From an uncultured Clostridia bacterium (GTDB lineage Bacteria > Bacillota > Clostridia > Oscillospirales > Ruminococcaceae), in contig CANQTP010000003.1 of the NCBI GenBank assembly GCA_947626755.1, forward strand, positions 1 to 64,000: a stretch of DNA of 64,000 bases, written 5' to 3'. How positions within the stretch are numbered: position 1 is the first letter of the stretch; each line of letters starts with the position of its first letter. The position numbers and the translations under genes are program-made. Shown here piece by piece: positions 8,612 to 17,088 of this stretch. The notes beneath the pieces were generated by a model. The model was not told the origin of the DNA. It worked only from the letters and a program-made list of their open reading frames with translations, and did not search any database.

Positions 8612-9464
8612 TATTCTGAAAATAGAAAACCTTTCAAAGGAATATAAAGATTTTAAACTTGACAATGTAAATATTTCCGTTGAAGCGGGAACAGTTCACG
8701 GACTTATCGGACAGAACGGCGCAGGAAAAACCACAATTATCCGTCTGATAATGAATATGGTAAAAAAGGACGGCGGGAAAATAACCGTTTGCGGACTGGA
8801 CAACATTGACGATGAAATTTCCGTAAAAAATAAAATAGGTTACGTTGCGGACGAAAGTTATTTCTTTTACAATTCAAAAATAAAAAGCATTTCGGGCATA
8901 TGCGCCGCCGCTTATGATAACTGGGACAAGGAAAAATTCAGCGGCTTTCTGAAAATGTGGGAAATTGACGAAAATAAAAAAGTTGCCGCACTTTCAAAAG
9001 GTATGCAGACGAAATTAATGGTAGCCGCCGCGCTTTCCCACGCACCCGAACTGCTTATCCTTGACGAACCCACCGCAGGACTTGACCCCGTTGCAAGAAT
9101 TGAAATTCTGGATATTCTGCGGGAATTTGTTTCGGACGGAAAACGTGCGGTACTGTTTTCAACGCATATAACAGGCGATCTTGACAAAATTGCTGACGCC
9201 ATAACGCTTATCATAAACGGCAGTATCCGCGAGTCAATGAGCGTTGACGAAATCGAGGATAAATATGCCGTTATCAGCGGCGCAAACAGCGTTTTAAACG
9301 CGAAAAACGAGCCTTTGACTATCGGTTTGCGTAAACACGAGTCGGGATTTGATGCCATGATAAAACGTGCCGATCTGGATAAATTCGAGGGCGTTTCGGT
9401 GAAAAATCCCAACGCGGAAAATCTGCTTACATATTCTATCTGGCAGAACGGAAAGGAGAATTGA
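8604..9464 (+). CDS. ABC transporter ATP-binding protein (YtrB-like)
   Basis: The 286-aa ATPase has Walker A GQNGAGKTT (about residues 36-44), a variant signature LSKGM in place of LSGGQ, and Walker B LLILDEPTAGLDP. The C-terminal 60 residues form an accessory domain. Fused export-type ATPases of this class pair with the membrane proteins downstream. ATG 8604 has GGAGG 8 nt upstream; ATG 8598 is too close to it. It overlaps gntR by 8 nt. The substrate is unknown; an envelope-stress role is inferred from YtrA systems. Confidence 0.88.
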   Translation: MNDILKIENLSKEYKDFKLDNVNISVEAGTVHGLIGQNGAGKTTIIRLIMNMVKKDGGKITVCGLDNIDDEISVKNKIGYVADESYFFYNSKIKSISGICAAAYDNWDKEKFSGFLKMWEIDENKKVAALSKGMQTKLMVAAALSHAPELLILDEPTAGLDPVARIEILDILREFVSDGKRAVLFSTHITGDLDKIADAITLIINGSIRESMSVDEIEDKYAVISGANSVLNAKNEPLTIGLRKHESGFDAMIKRADLDKFEGVSVKNPNAENLLTYSIWQNGKEN

Positions 9465-9466
9465 AC

Positions 9467-10255
9467 ATGACTTCCGAAGAAAGAAAACGAGCCTTTGCCG
9501 TTGAAAAATACGCTGCGGGAGTCGGCATAAAACTAAAGAACGCAGTCATAACAGCTTTGATCTTTGACATTATATTTATTGCAGTAATGTTTGTTGTGTC
9601 ATTTATCAGCGGAGAAAATTCATACACTGCGGAAATTTTTTCGCCGATGTTTATTATGTTTGTAAATTTTCTCATTTATGGTATTACATCAGCTTCAACA
9701 ATTAAAGCAATTAATAAAAATTCAAATTTAGAGACTTCCTATCATATAAGATCGGCATATCCTAACTGTTCCGCAGATATAAATGATTTTCTGAGTGTTC
9801 TGCCGTTAAAGAAGAAAGATGTCTGTAATTATAATGCAATATGTTTTGAATTTATATCGGCGGTAAATGCTTTTTCATGGATCCTTATCCGGATAGCTGT
9901 GATAATTGCGGATAATATGGGCGCAAATATATTTTTTAATTTGATCGGGTTATATGGTTTTATTTCAATGATATTCTGGACGATAGAATATTTCTGCTTT
10001 GTTTTCAAAACAAGAAACAGTCCTTGGGGAGCGGTCATCGGCGGATTTAGCATGGTAATATTTATGTCTGTATCGTTCGGCTTGACGGACAGCTCAGGCA
10101 CTATCGAAAAAATTTCAGAGTTTAATGACAGACTGCATATTTTCGGCGTGTTTTCGGGAATATCGGGAATTATCATTGAAATTATATTCCTTGCGTTTAT
10201 AATATTTATTTGTGAGATGCGTTTTAAGAACAAGAACAGCATTTCGTGGAATTAA
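9467..10255 (+). CDS. ABC-2 type membrane protein
   Basis: This 262-aa protein has about six hydrophobic segments (near residues 30-50, 60-80, 125-150, 158-180, 195-210 and 228-255). A cytoplasmic loop carries LPLKKKDV, a motif typical of ABC-2 permeases of small Firmicutes exporters. It is the likely membrane partner of the preceding ATPase. ATG 9467 has AAAGGAG 8 nt upstream, and the gene begins 2 nt after the ATPase stop. Sequence is AT-rich compared with neighbouring enzyme genes, as is common for membrane proteins. Confidence 0.75.
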   Translation: MTSEERKRAFAVEKYAAGVGIKLKNAVITALIFDIIFIAVMFVVSFISGENSYTAEIFSPMFIMFVNFLIYGITSASTIKAINKNSNLETSYHIRSAYPNCSADINDFLSVLPLKKKDVCNYNAICFEFISAVNAFSWILIRIAVIIADNMGANIFFNLIGLYGFISMIFWTIEYFCFVFKTRNSPWGAVIGGFSMVIFMSVSFGLTDSSGTIEKISEFNDRLHIFGVFSGISGIIIEIIFLAFIIFICEMRFKNKNSISWN

Positions 10256-10268
10256 AGGAGGTATCACA

Positions 10269-10721
10269 ATGAATAAAAAAGCTCCTCTTTCAAGAAAAAT
10301 AAAACTTGCGGTATTGGGTTTCAGAAAATCAGATTATTTTGCGTTTTTGTTCTTTTCGGCTTATTTTATTTTACTCAGCGCATTATCTTCCGAAGATGGA
10401 TCGGACAAAAGTTTAAGTTTTTCCTTTTATATGGCATATATGATATTTATGTTCGCAATATCACAATGGTTCAACGATCTGAAATTATTTAAGACCTTTC
10501 CGCTGCGTTTCGGTGATATACAGGATATTCGTATAATAAGATCAATAATTGAAATTCTTGCGGTATTTGCTGTTTGCACGGCAGCATTTTTGCTGTTCGG
10601 CAATAAAACTGCCGTTCCGTATTTGTTTTTTACAATTATTGTTGTCTTTGCGATAACCGAATTTGTAATGTCGCTGTCGGGAAAATTATTAAAGGCGATA
10701 AAAAACAGACCGAAAAAGTAG
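10269..10721 (+). CDS. Second membrane protein of the YtrA-type operon
   Basis: The 150-aa protein has about four hydrophobic segments and a loop FPLRFGDIQDIRIIRS similar in place and sequence to the LPLKKKDV loop of the preceding permease. It is much shorter than that permease and stops after a homopolymer A run (10714-10718); the next gene in another frame continues with a hydrophobic segment. It may therefore be the N-terminal part of a permease broken by a one-base shift. Ribosome site AAAGGAGG is well placed before the ATG. Confidence 0.7.
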   Translation: MNKKAPLSRKIKLAVLGFRKSDYFAFLFFSAYFILLSALSSEDGSDKSLSFSFYMAYMIFMFAISQWFNDLKLFKTFPLRFGDIQDIRIIRSIIEILAVFAVCTAAFLLFGNKTAVPYLFFTIIVVFAITEFVMSLSGKLLKAIKNRPKK

Positions 10722-10723
10722 TA

Positions 10724-10918
10724 ATGGGTATCATCTTGGGAATTATTTTAATGGCACTGTTAATAGTTTTTTGTTATTTTATGATGAAATGTGCATTTTC
10801 GGGGAAGCCTGTTTCTGAGCATATTCCCATATTTGCCGCGGATATGGCATTCACGGTAATTGAAATGATAGTTTCAAGGATTATATTTGCAAAAAATGAA
10901 TTTAAATTTTTGGGATAA
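10724..10918 (+). CDS. Small membrane protein or detached permease C-terminus
   Basis: A 64-aa frame starts 2 nt after the previous stop and has no ribosome site of its own. It holds two hydrophobic segments (about residues 2-24 and 38-54). One base added in the preceding A run would fuse it to the 10269 gene and give about 215 aa, closer to the length of the companion permease. It could also be a coupled small subunit. No homologue is recognised. Confidence 0.5.
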   Translation: MGIILGIILMALLIVFCYFMMKCAFSGKPVSEHIPIFAADMAFTVIEMIVSRIIFAKNEFKFLG

Positions 10919-10952
10919 TACAAGAACGATATTTGCCCCATAAGCATATTAT

Positions 10953-10987
10953 AATGCAGGAGAAACCATTCTCCTGCATTTCTTTTC
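10953..10987 (+). terminator. Terminator of the GntR/ABC operon
   Basis: AATGCAGGAGAA (10953-10964) and TTCTCCTGCATT (10969-10980) form a perfect 12-bp stem with a 4-nt loop, followed by TTCTTTT on the plus strand. Confidence 0.85.
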
Positions 10988-11038
10988 CGTATTGACGGAA
11001 TGGAAAGGAGGTATGCCGTTATCGGCATTGATAATGAC

Positions 11039-11266
11039 ATGAAAAAATATACCATAGCTTTCGGTTCGGTGAATATTGCCATGAAAGCCCAGAGCGTGTT
11101 CCGCAATCAGGGATACAAAACGGAAGTTATCCGCACGCCTAAGAACCTTTCCTCAGGCTGCGGGTACAGTCTTGTTTTCTACGGCGATATTGAAGCCGCA
11201 ATTGAAATTTTAGAAAGAAAAGGGATAAATTTCAAATCAATTATGGAAAATTTCCGTCCCGGATAA
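11039..11266 (+). CDS. DUF3343 protein (putative Se/S carrier-like)
   Basis: The 75-aa protein opens MKKYTIAFGSVNIAMKAQ, matching the start of DUF3343 proteins, with a single Cys in the SSGCGYS segment where the family has its conserved Cys. The family is described as putative selenium/sulfur carrier-like. It lies 21 nt before a cysteine desulfurase, which fits delivery of S or Se to or from the enzyme. The start is uncertain: AAAGGAGG at 11004-11011 is 27 nt from this ATG, and a 9-codon frame (11013-11042) ends overlapping it. ATG 11000 would add 13 residues. Confidence 0.75.
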   Translation: MKKYTIAFGSVNIAMKAQSVFRNQGYKTEVIRTPKNLSSGCGYSLVFYGDIEAAIEILERKGINFKSIMENFRPG

Positions 11267-11287
11267 TATATCAGGAGGCTTCGGATA

Positions 11288-12424
11288 ATGATAAATTTTG
11301 ATAATTCCGCTACCTCTTTTCCCAAGCCTGCCGCCGTTAAAAGAGCCTTGCTTACCGCTTTGACCCGTTACGGCGGCAATCCGGGAAGAAGCGGACATCG
11401 GCTTTCCATGCAGACTGCGGAAGCAGTTTATTCTGCGCGCACTGCCGCCGCCGAGTTTTTCGGCGCGGAAACGGAAAATACCGTTTTCACCCTGAACTGC
11501 ACACACGCGCTCAATATGGCAATAAAAGGCGCTGCAAGGAAAGGCTGTCATATAATAATTTCCTCACTGGAACATAACTCGGTGCTTCGCCCTGTACACG
11601 CGCTTTTCAGACAGGGGAAATGCACATACAGCATTGCAAAGGTAAGTCATGACGACAGAGAGACTGTGGAAAATTTCAGAAAATTAATGACCCCCGCAAC
11701 TAAAATAATAGTCTGCACTCTCGGCAGCAACGTTACCGGACAGATACCGCCCTATGCGGAAATTGCAGAACTTTGTCAGCGCAAGGGGATATGTTTTATG
11801 GCCGACGGTGCGCAAGCCTGCGGAGTTATTCCGTTAAAGCTTTCGGAGGGGATAAACATTCTCTGCACCGCAGGGCATAAATCCCTTTACGGACCGAGCG
11901 GAACGGGACTTCTTATCACCGACGGGAAATTTGATATTTCCCCGCTGACCGAGGGCGGCACGGGAAGTCTTTCCATGGAGCTTGAACAGCCGGATTTTAT
12001 GCCCGACAAATTGGAGTCGGGAACTATCAACACAGCGGGAGCAATTGCTCTCGGCGCGGGAATAGATTTTGTGGATCGCATAGGAATTGACAGGATTTAC
12101 GCGCACGAAACAAAACTTTGCGAAAAACTTATTTCCGCGCTGGAAAATATGGACGGAGTCACCGTTTACCGCGACAGTCGGGTGAAAAATTATCTGCCTG
12201 TGGTTTCCTTCAATATTGATTTTCTGACGGCAAATGAAACGGCGGCTCGTCTCAGCGACATGGGATTTGCATTAAGGGGCGGACTTCACTGTTCGGGACT
12301 TGCTCACACGTCATTGGGAACAGTCCCCGACGGAACGGTGCGTTTCTCGCCTTCGGTTTTCAACACCGAAAATGAAACGGACGCACTTATCTATGCAGTT
12401 AAAAAGATCTCCTCCAAAAAGTAG
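11288..12424 (+). CDS. Cysteine desulfurase family aminotransferase (class V)
   Basis: The 378-aa PLP enzyme has the family opening FDNSATSFPKP, the Asp of MADGAQACG that pairs with the cofactor, the Schiff-base Lys in CTAGHKSLYGPSG (about residue 198) and a C-terminal RGGLHCSGLAH segment with the persulfide-forming Cys. It should release sulfur (or selenium) from cysteine (or selenocysteine) as an enzyme-bound persulfide. The pairing with a DUF3343 gene is a recurring arrangement in Clostridia and suggests a dedicated carrier partner instead of the general SUF/ISC system. Confidence 0.9.
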   Translation: MINFDNSATSFPKPAAVKRALLTALTRYGGNPGRSGHRLSMQTAEAVYSARTAAAEFFGAETENTVFTLNCTHALNMAIKGAARKGCHIIISSLEHNSVLRPVHALFRQGKCTYSIAKVSHDDRETVENFRKLMTPATKIIVCTLGSNVTGQIPPYAEIAELCQRKGICFMADGAQACGVIPLKLSEGINILCTAGHKSLYGPSGTGLLITDGKFDISPLTEGGTGSLSMELEQPDFMPDKLESGTINTAGAIALGAGIDFVDRIGIDRIYAHETKLCEKLISALENMDGVTVYRDSRVKNYLPVVSFNIDFLTANETAARLSDMGFALRGGLHCSGLAHTSLGTVPDGTVRFSPSVFNTENETDALIYAVKKISSKK

Positions 12425-12478
12425 GTTTATTTAAATGCAGCATCGTGCAATATCTGTGCGGTGCTGCATATTTTATGT

Positions 12479-12503
12479 AAAAGCGGCTTGCTGCCGCTTT
12501 TTT
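12479..12503. terminator. Bidirectional terminator, desulfurase and M23 genes
   Basis: AAAAGCGGC (12479-12487), loop TTGCT and GCCGCTTTTTT (12493-12503) make a strong hairpin usable in both directions. A second, longer stem (ATGCAGCA at 12435-12442, TGCTGCAT at 12463-12470) lies just before it. Confidence 0.8.
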
Positions 12504-13255
12504 CAGCTTCCTTCGCCGGAAATAAGTGCGATGGGATCGATCCATTCTCCGTTTTTCTTTACGGCAAAGTGCAGATGCGAGTCCTCGCTTATCTCGCTTT
12601 CGGCGGTGTTTCCCACGGTGCCTATCACCGTTCCTGCCGAAACTTTCTGTCCTTCCGCGATGGGAACGTCCTTTTCAAGATTGCAGTACCAGCCTTCAAG
12701 TCCGTTTCCGTGATCGATCACAACGCATACGCCCATAAGCTGATCCTCACAGACAGTTTTTACGGTGCCGCTTGTCATGCTTTTGACCTTTTCGCCCGGC
12801 TCGCCTGCAATGTCAACTCCGTCATGAGTTTTCCAGACGTTAAGGGTCTTGGACTTTACCAGTTCGCCGTCCGAGAAAATGTTCAGCACCTCGCCGTTAA
12901 GAGGTCTTACCATTGCGGAAGGAACTGCGGCGGAAGTTGTTTCGGGAACTTCTGTCTCCTTGGGGACTTGCGTTGTGACGGCTGCGGGAGCTTCCGTTTC
13001 GGCTCTGACAGTGGTGGTCTCTGGCTTTCTGACGTTTGTCTGACCGATGTCAACGGGCGTGTCGGCGCTGCTGTCCCTGTCCTGCTCTGCGGACAATGTA
13101 CCGCTGTTATTTCCGATAAGTTCGGTATTAAGCTTGTCGGAAATCGTGGTATAGGAATAGTACCCTGCAGCACCTACGGCGAGGATACACGCTCCTGCGG
13201 CAATTATCAGCCATTTGCCGGAAAGATTGCCTATCCTGAATTTGGAATTACTCAT
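12503..13255 (-). CDS. M23 family peptidase, SpoIIQ-like
   Basis: The 250-aa protein has a short cytoplasmic N-terminus, one membrane segment (about residues 14-34), a Thr/Glu/Pro-rich linker (about 55-110) and a C-terminal LytM/M23 domain. Zn ligands are present as THDGVD (HxxxD) and HLHF (HxH). The run SKTLNVWKTHDGVDI before the active site and the TVGNTA segment resemble SpoIIQ, the forespore half of the engulfment channel. The intact ligands suggest an active enzyme, as in clostridial rather than Bacillus SpoIIQ. A vegetative envelope peptidase remains possible. GAGGTGA precedes the ATG. Confidence 0.8.
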   Translation of the reverse strand: MSNSKFRIGNLSGKWLIIAAGACILAVGAAGYYSYTTISDKLNTELIGNNSGTLSAEQDRDSSADTPVDIGQTNVRKPETTTVRAETEAPAAVTTQVPKETEVPETTSAAVPSAMVRPLNGEVLNIFSDGELVKSKTLNVWKTHDGVDIAGEPGEKVKSMTSGTVKTVCEDQLMGVCVVIDHGNGLEGWYCNLEKDVPIAEGQKVSAGTVIGTVGNTAESEISEDSHLHFAVKKNGEWIDPIALISGEGS

Positions 13256-13353
13256 AAATTTTCACCTCACGCATAGTTTTGCCTGATTTGGGTGAATTAT
13301 TCCATTTATTATAAAATTATTTGGAGCAAATGCTGAATTACGGAAAATACAGT

Positions 13354-13382
13354 TTGACAACGGCAGCGTTTTGTGTTATAAT
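13354..13382 (+). promoter_or_regulatory. Sigma-A promoter of the hybrid kinase gene
   Basis: Consensus TTGACA (13354-13359), a 17-nt spacer and TATAAT (13377-13382), about 55 nt before the ATG. Confidence 0.85.
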
Positions 13383-13436
13383 TTCTGTGATTACGTCTTA
13401 ATGTCGGAATATATACACAGATCCGGAGGAAAACTT

Positions 13437-16400
13437 ATGAAAAGATGTCGCACAATGTATTTCAGCAAGCTGTGTATCAGCTTTATATATCTTATTGCCG
13501 TCCTGCTGGCGCCGCTGTCGGTAAGTTTTGATTCCTATGCCGAGGATACCGATGAGCAGGAAGTGCTGAAAGTAGGATTTTTTGCCTTTTCGGGCTACCA
13601 TATTATGGACGATAAAGGACATAGAGACGGCTACGGCTACGAATTTCTCCAGCGTCTGGCAATACACGGCGGTTGGTCTTACGAATATATAGGCTATGAC
13701 AGATCATATGCGGATTCTCTCGATATGCTGCGGAGCGGGGAAGTGGATATAGTCACATCGGTATCCAAAACTCCCGAACGTCAGGAAGAATTCCTTTTCT
13801 CCGATCAGTCCATAGGCACAAATTCCACGATATTCACCGTAAAAGCGGGGAATGATTCTGTTGTGGAAGGGGACTATTCCACCTATGACGGACTTACCGT
13901 TGGAATGCTGGAAGGCAATTCCAAAAACGCCAACTTTGAAAATTTTGCCGAAAATCACGGTTTTTCTTTCACGCCCAAGTATTTTGCCGAGCAGGACGAG
14001 CTTTCCGCCGCTTTGCAAAACGGAGATGTGGACGCCGCCGTTACGGGAAGTCTGCGGCTTCTGGAAGATGAGTGGCTTCTTGAATCGTTTGATTCAAGTC
14101 CGTTCTATATCTGTACGAACAAGAACCGTCACGATCTTATGGAACGCATAAATTTTGCGATAAATGAGATGGATCTTCACGATCCCAACTGGCGTGAGTC
14201 CCTGCACGAAAAATTTTATTCCACGGACAGATCTGGTTCTATAATAATGAATGCGGGAGAGCGGAATTTTCTGGAAGAACTCCGTGCTTCGGGCAAGCCG
14301 CTTAAAGTGCTGTTCAATCCCGAACGCGTGCCGTACAGCTATTTCAAGGACGGACAGGCAGCGGGGATACTTCCCGCCGTGTTTGACAGACTTGCGGAGC
14401 TTCTTGATATACAATATGAGTTTGTACAGGTAAAGGACGGAAATGAATATTTTGCCGTCAGAGCTGCGGGAGATGTCGACATAGTTCTTGACTTTACGGG
14501 AGACTATTCGCTTGCGGAACAGGAGGGCTACAAAATAACCGTTCCCTACTTCCAGACAAGCTTTGCACGTCTTACTCTGGACGGTTTCAGCGGAAATGCA
14601 AAGACCATCGCCGCCGTTGAGCGTTCGGACGCACTGGAAAGGCTTATTTCCGAACGTTACCCCGCAGATGCTATCCTTCGATATCCGACTACGGACGACT
14701 GCGTAAACGCCGTCCTGAACGAAGAAGCGGAAGCCGCCATACTTTATTCCTATACCGCCGACAGCTATGTGCAGCATGATGTTAAAAACCGCCTTTCGGC
14801 AGTGGTTTTCGGAGATGTTTCGCTGTCGTATGCTGTGGGAAATGATGTTCAAGGCGGAAGATACCTGCTTTCGCTGCTTGACAAAGGCGCGGACAGCCTT
14901 TCCTCGGCGGAGCTCGACAACATCGTTTCGGGAGAAGTGGATCACGACCTGAGTTCTGATATGGGACTTGTGGCGTTTCTCTACAGAAATCCAAGCTACA
15001 GCGTTCTAGGGGTTTTCCTGATACTGGTAATGCTTTTCGCGATTGCAATGCTCGTGATAAGAACGCGCAACCAGAAACGTCTGAAAAATGAAGTTGCCGC
15101 CGCTACCCGCGAACTTGAAAGCAAGACCGAAGAACTCACGCGAGCGCTTCAGGCTGCGGACGCCGCAAACCGCGCAAAGACCACGTTTCTTAATAATATG
15201 TCCCACGATATACGCACGCCTATGAATGCGATCATCGGCTATACCGCGCTTACCACAACTCATATCGACAACAGGGAGCGCGCCTGCGATTATCTGAAAA
15301 AGATCGCACAAGCGTCAAGTCATCTGCTTTCGCTTATAAATGACGTTCTTGATATGAGCCGTATCGAGTCGGGAAAAGTCACCATAAATGAACGTCCCGA
15401 AAATCTTGCGGATATTTTGCAGGAGCTGCGGAACATTATCCAGTCGGACATACACGCCAAGAATATGGAGCTTTTCATAGACACCGTGGACGTTTCCGAC
15501 GAGGAAGTTTTCTGCGACAAGTTAAGGTTGAATCAGGTATTGCTGAACCTTACTTCAAACGCTATAAAATTCACTCCTGCGGGAGGAACTGTTGCGGTGC
15601 GGGTCACTCAGAGATCTTCAGATAAGCCTAAAAGCGGACTTTATGAATTCCGCGTCAGCGACACGGGCATAGGCATGAGTCCCGAATTTGCCGAGACTGT
15701 TTTTGAACCGTTCACCCGTGAGCAGACGTCCACCGTCAGCGGAATACAGGGTACGGGCTTGGGAATGGCAATTACCAAAAATATTGTTGACATGATGGGC
15801 GGAACGATCTCCGTTGAAAGTGAACAGGGCAAAGGCACAACATTTATCGTCTGTCTTGAACTGAGATTCTCCGCAGCGCATCATGAAGTTGATCCCATTG
15901 CCGAACTGAAAGGTTTCAGAGGACTTGTTGTTGACGATGACATGGTCTGCTGCCAGAGCGTTTCCAAAATGCTGCGCCAGATAGGTATGCGCGCGGAGTG
16001 GGCGCCGTCGGGCAGGGAAGCCATTGCAAGGACTTCCGAAGCTGTTGATCTGAGCGATCCCTTTGAAGTTTACATAATCGACTGGTCAATGCCCGACATG
16101 AGCGGTATCGACACCGTTCTTGAAATACGGAAGATCGTGGGTCACGATTCGCCTATAATACTTATGTCCGCATACGACTGGACGGACATTGAACAGGAAG
16201 CTCGGAAAGCGGGAGTTACGGGATTTATCAGCAAGCCGCTGTTCGCTTCCGAACTGCATCTTACTCTTGAAAAGAGCCTTGGCAAATCCGTTGAAAAGTC
16301 CGACTCCGCCGCTGTTCCCATTGAAAATAAGTTTGCGGATAAACGGCTGCTTCTTGTTGAGGACAATGAACTTAACAGGGAGATCGCTGCCGAGATCCTT

Positions 16401-16718
16401 AAAGAAGCGGGATTTACCGTTGACACCGCCGAAAACGGACAGCAAGCCTGCGAAATGGTGCAAGGCGCGGAGCATTACGATCTTGTACTTATGGATATAC
16501 AAATGCCGATAATGGACGGCTATTCCGCTACCCGCGCTATCCGCGATATGGAAAAGCCCTATCCTGCGGATATACCAATAATTGCAATGACAGCCAACGC
16601 CTTTGAAGAGGACAGGGAGCGGGCACTTCAGGCTGGCATGAACGGACACCTTGCAAAGCCCATCGACATTGAAAAGATGATGTCCGTTTTGCAGAAGCTG
16701 TTCAGCGAAAGTAACTGA
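13437..16718 (+). CDS. Hybrid sensor histidine kinase with two SBP domains and two receiver domains
   Basis: The 1093-aa protein begins with a signal/anchor sequence. Two periplasmic-binding (SBP_bac_3) domains follow at about 40-260 and 280-500, then a membrane segment (about 522-545), a coiled coil, a HisKA domain with NMSHDIRTPMNAIIG and an ATPase domain (VSDTGIGMS, GTGLGMAI). Two receiver domains end the protein; their phospho-Asp lies in IIDWSMPDMSG and LMDIQMPIMDG. This is BvgS-like, but has no PAS or HPt domain. The tandem SBP domains should bind an amino-acid-like or other small solute outside the cell. No response regulator gene is adjacent. The ATG has CGGAGG upstream. Confidence 0.93.
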   Translation: MKRCRTMYFSKLCISFIYLIAVLLAPLSVSFDSYAEDTDEQEVLKVGFFAFSGYHIMDDKGHRDGYGYEFLQRLAIHGGWSYEYIGYDRSYADSLDMLRSGEVDIVTSVSKTPERQEEFLFSDQSIGTNSTIFTVKAGNDSVVEGDYSTYDGLTVGMLEGNSKNANFENFAENHGFSFTPKYFAEQDELSAALQNGDVDAAVTGSLRLLEDEWLLESFDSSPFYICTNKNRHDLMERINFAINEMDLHDPNWRESLHEKFYSTDRSGSIIMNAGERNFLEELRASGKPLKVLFNPERVPYSYFKDGQAAGILPAVFDRLAELLDIQYEFVQVKDGNEYFAVRAAGDVDIVLDFTGDYSLAEQEGYKITVPYFQTSFARLTLDGFSGNAKTIAAVERSDALERLISERYPADAILRYPTTDDCVNAVLNEEAEAAILYSYTADSYVQHDVKNRLSAVVFGDVSLSYAVGNDVQGGRYLLSLLDKGADSLSSAELDNIVSGEVDHDLSSDMGLVAFLYRNPSYSVLGVFLILVMLFAIAMLVIRTRNQKRLKNEVAAATRELESKTEELTRALQAADAANRAKTTFLNNMSHDIRTPMNAIIGYTALTTTHIDNRERACDYLKKIAQASSHLLSLINDVLDMSRIESGKVTINERPENLADILQELRNIIQSDIHAKNMELFIDTVDVSDEEVFCDKLRLNQVLLNLTSNAIKFTPAGGTVAVRVTQRSSDKPKSGLYEFRVSDTGIGMSPEFAETVFEPFTREQTSTVSGIQGTGLGMAITKNIVDMMGGTISVESEQGKGTTFIVCLELRFSAAHHEVDPIAELKGFRGLVVDDDMVCCQSVSKMLRQIGMRAEWAPSGREAIARTSEAVDLSDPFEVYIIDWSMPDMSGIDTVLEIRKIVGHDSPIILMSAYDWTDIEQEARKAGVTGFISKPLFASELHLTLEKSLGKSVEKSDSAAVPIENKFADKRLLLVEDNELNREIAAEILKEAGFTVDTAENGQQACEMVQGAEHYDLVLMDIQMPIMDGYSATRAIRDMEKPYPADIPIIAMTANAFEEDRERALQAGMNGHLAKPIDIEKMMSVLQKLFSESN

Positions 16719-16727
16719 TGAGCATAT

Positions 16728-16767
16728 AAAAAGGTATACAGCTTTTTTGCGGCTGTATACCTTTTTT
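16728..16767. terminator. Bidirectional terminator, kinase and rqcP
   Basis: AAAAAGGTATACAGC (16728-16742) and GCTGTATACCTTTTTT (16752-16767) form a perfect long stem with A and T tracts on either side, between convergent genes. Confidence 0.9.
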
Positions 16768-17012
16768 CAGCTTTCAATTACCGTGTAATTGTCGGAAGCA
16801 TTGTCTTTTGTGGCATATTCGGTAACATTGAGGACTTTCACTTTCAGCGGCTTTGTCCCCATGTTTATTTCAATGATGTCACCGACCTTTACATCGTATG
16901 ATGCGCGGGCAATATTCCCGTTTACCGAGATCTTTCCCGCATCGCAGGCTTCATTTGCGACTGTCCGCCGCTTTATAAGCCTTGTAACTTTCAGATATTT
17001 GTCAAGGCGCAT
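16767..17012 (-). CDS. rqcP: S4-domain RNA-binding protein RqcP (YabO/Hsp15-like)
   Basis: The 81-aa protein is almost entirely an S4 RNA-binding fold (MRLDKYLKVTRLIKRRTVANEAC then GKISVNG). RqcP stabilises the peptidyl-tRNA on stalled 50S subunits so that RqcH can add alanine tails. The length and the YabO position next to mazG and a YabM-type gene agree with Bacillus. The start at 17012 is preferred: AGGA sits 8 nt upstream, while the longer frame (17030) would put that site inside the gene. Confidence 0.88.
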   Translation of the reverse strand: MRLDKYLKVTRLIKRRTVANEACDAGKISVNGNIARASYDVKVGDIIEINMGTKPLKVKVLNVTEYATKDNASDNYTVIES

Positions 17013-17029
17013 TATATCATTCCTTTCCA

Positions 17030-17064
17030 AAGAAAAAGAGCAGACCGGTCAGACCTGTCTGCTC
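17030..17064 (-). terminator. Terminator between HU and rqcP
   Basis: GAGCAGAC (17038-17045) and GTCTGCTC (17057-17064) form an 8-bp GC-rich stem. On the minus strand a TTTTTCTTT tract follows. It ends HU transcription and probably lowers read-through into rqcP. Confidence 0.75.
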
Positions 17065-17088
17065 GAGTGCATTCAAAAAGCCGGAAAC

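Noticed and set aside
8604-9464. Drug-resistance ABC-F protein
   Set aside because: There is a single nucleotide-binding domain followed by membrane protein genes, so it is a transporter ATPase and not ABC-F.
12461-13276. A long open frame on the plus strand opposite the M23 gene
   Set aside because: It is a mirror of the M23 coding sequence, has no ribosome site or family features, and the minus-strand protein has clear domains.
14094-14945. A 283-codon minus-strand frame inside the hybrid kinase gene
   Set aside because: The plus strand encodes a continuous recognised protein; the antisense frame has odd composition and no start signals.
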